The notes below the pieces were generated by a model. The model did no database searches. It saw only the letters and a program-made list of their open reading frames with translations, and was not told where the DNA came from. The translations under genes were made by a program, and so were the position numbers. DNA of 5,884 bases from Clostridia bacterium (lineage in GTDB: Bacteria > Bacillota > Clostridia > UBA1381): assembly GCA_017521775.1 (NCBI GenBank), contig JAFXBO010000046.1, positions 1 to 5,884 on the forward strand, in the 5' to 3' direction. Positions 5,001-5,884 of the stretch are shown here, piece by piece (position 1 is the stretch's first letter; every line of letters begins with the position of its first letter).

Positions 5001-5884
5001 ATGAATTTTAACAGTACAGTAAAAGGATCATTAATGGAAGGATACTATCCTGAGGGATGGGATATGGAGAAGATTGACAAATGTTGCGCACCAGGCAACA
5101 AGGTGTCAGACAGACAAGATTTCTGGAATAAGGATTTCCAACCTGTAAAGTGTGACAATATCTATGAATTTGATACATATATGGGACACGAAATTGCTTT
5201 AAAGATTAAGGAAGCAAAGGAAAGAGGAGAAAAGCTTGCAATGATTCTTCCTGTAGGTCCTATGGGAATGTATAAATGGGCAGTTTATTTCTTAAAGGAA
5301 TGGAATGTTAAATGTGACCATGTTTACACATTTAATATGGATGAATGGTCAGATGCAGACGGAAACACACTTGCAGGAGATGATCCGGCAGCTTTACAAA
5401 ACGCAATGAAGCAGGCTCTATTTAATCCTTTGGGTGAATTGACAGTTCCTGAAAATCAGAGAAACTTTGCAACAAAGGAAAACTTGCCTACATATGCAGA
5501 AAAAATTGCAAAATTGAAGGCAGAGGGTGCTAAGTTAGTTTTGGTATATGGTGTTGGAAGAATGTGTCATATTGCATTCTGGGAGCCACATTTTGCTGCA
5601 GAATATGCAACAGATGAAGAGTGGTTGAAGCAAACACACAGAATTGGTGCAAAATTGCATCCATTGACAATTGAACAAAATGCATTGACAAGCTTTAAGT
5701 CAAGAACAACATTAGTTCCATGCAGAGCTAACACAATCGGACCTGGATTATTTATGCAGGCAGACTATGCAATCGGCGGATGTGATGGTACATTTGGAAG
5801 AGGTATGCAGTGGCAGGGAATGAGCTTCTGGACAACCCTAAGATATGGTCCAACAAAATGGATAACATCAACATATATTCCTAC
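5001..5884 (+). CDS. NagB-like glucosamine-6-phosphate isomerase/deaminase family protein, 5' part
   Basis: The frame is open from the ATG at 5001 to the window edge: 294 codons, no stop, so the 3' end is missing. [11 protein letters not shown] (around Asp114) matches the FNMDEY motif of NagB, whose Asp is the ring-opening/isomerisation base. [14 protein letters not shown] (184-197) matches the NagB segment GxGxDGHIAFNEP, with His190 and Glu195 kept. Differences from canonical NagB are clear: the triad Asp is Met188, Gly is Cys189, Asn is Trp194, and the phosphate loop is [11 protein letters not shown] (83-93) without the Ser/Thr of the usual GGTP/GSTP turn. The protein is also longer than NagB (about 266 aa) and has extra N-terminal sequence before that loop. 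Probably it isomerises or deaminates a deacetylated amino sugar made by the upstream PIG-L enzyme. The superfamily assignment is firm; the substrate, and whether it is phosphorylated, are open. Confidence 0.8.
   Translation, partial: MNFNSTVKGSLMEGYYPEGWDMEKIDKCCAPGNKVSDRQDFWNKDFQPVKCDNIYEFDTYMGHEIALKIKEAKERGEKLAMILPVGPMGMYKWAVYFLKEWNVKCDHVYTFNMDEWSDADGNTLAGDDPAALQNAMKQALFNPLGELTVPENQRNFATKENLPTYAEKIAKLKAEGAKLVLVYGVGRMCHIAFWEPHFAAEYATDEEWLKQTHRIGAKLHPLTIEQNALTSFKSRTTLVPCRANTIGPGLFMQADYAIGGCDGTFGRGMQWQGMSFWTTLRYGPTKWITSTYIP

Overview
The window is AT-rich, densely coded DNA with strong AAGGAGG-type ribosome binding sites and a DivIVA-ileS gene order. This points to a low-GC Gram-positive bacterium, most likely a clostridium of the Lachnospiraceae type. 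That placement is inferred from protein style and gene order, not from a database search.

Layout, left to right. (1) The 3' end of a divIVA-like cell-division/polarity gene (1-345), followed by a short hairpin. (2) ileS, isoleucyl-tRNA synthetase (414-3203), complete in every domain but interrupted by one in-frame TAG at 1812-1814. The TAG stands where class Ia synthetases carry the invariant Trp of the SRQRxWG motif. (3) A strong bidirectional terminator (3207-3240) shared with the convergent gene on the other strand. (4) An AraC-family regulator (4127-3234, minus strand) with an N-terminal cupin and a C-terminal double HTH. (5) A short divergent control region (4128-4268). It holds a near-consensus minus-strand promoter, and a 12-bp direct repeat with a 21-bp period that matches AraC half-site geometry. 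(6) A PIG-L/LmbE-family zinc deacetylase (4269-4973). (7) Twenty-seven bases further on, the first 294 codons of a NagB-like sugar isomerase/deaminase that runs off the window (5001-5884).

The left half is housekeeping (division and translation). The right half looks like a small regulated amino-sugar unit: the AraC protein probably senses a sugar and controls the divergent operon, the PIG-L enzyme would remove an N-acetyl group, and the NagB-like enzyme would isomerise or deaminate the product. The NagB-like protein has lost the usual phosphate-loop hydroxyls and the catalytic-triad Asp. The pair may therefore work on a substrate other than GlcNAc-6-phosphate.

The two points most worth following are the amber codon in an essential synthetase gene and this non-canonical deacetylase/isomerase pair with its candidate operator. 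No tRNA, rRNA, CRISPR array, insertion sequence or T-box leader was seen.
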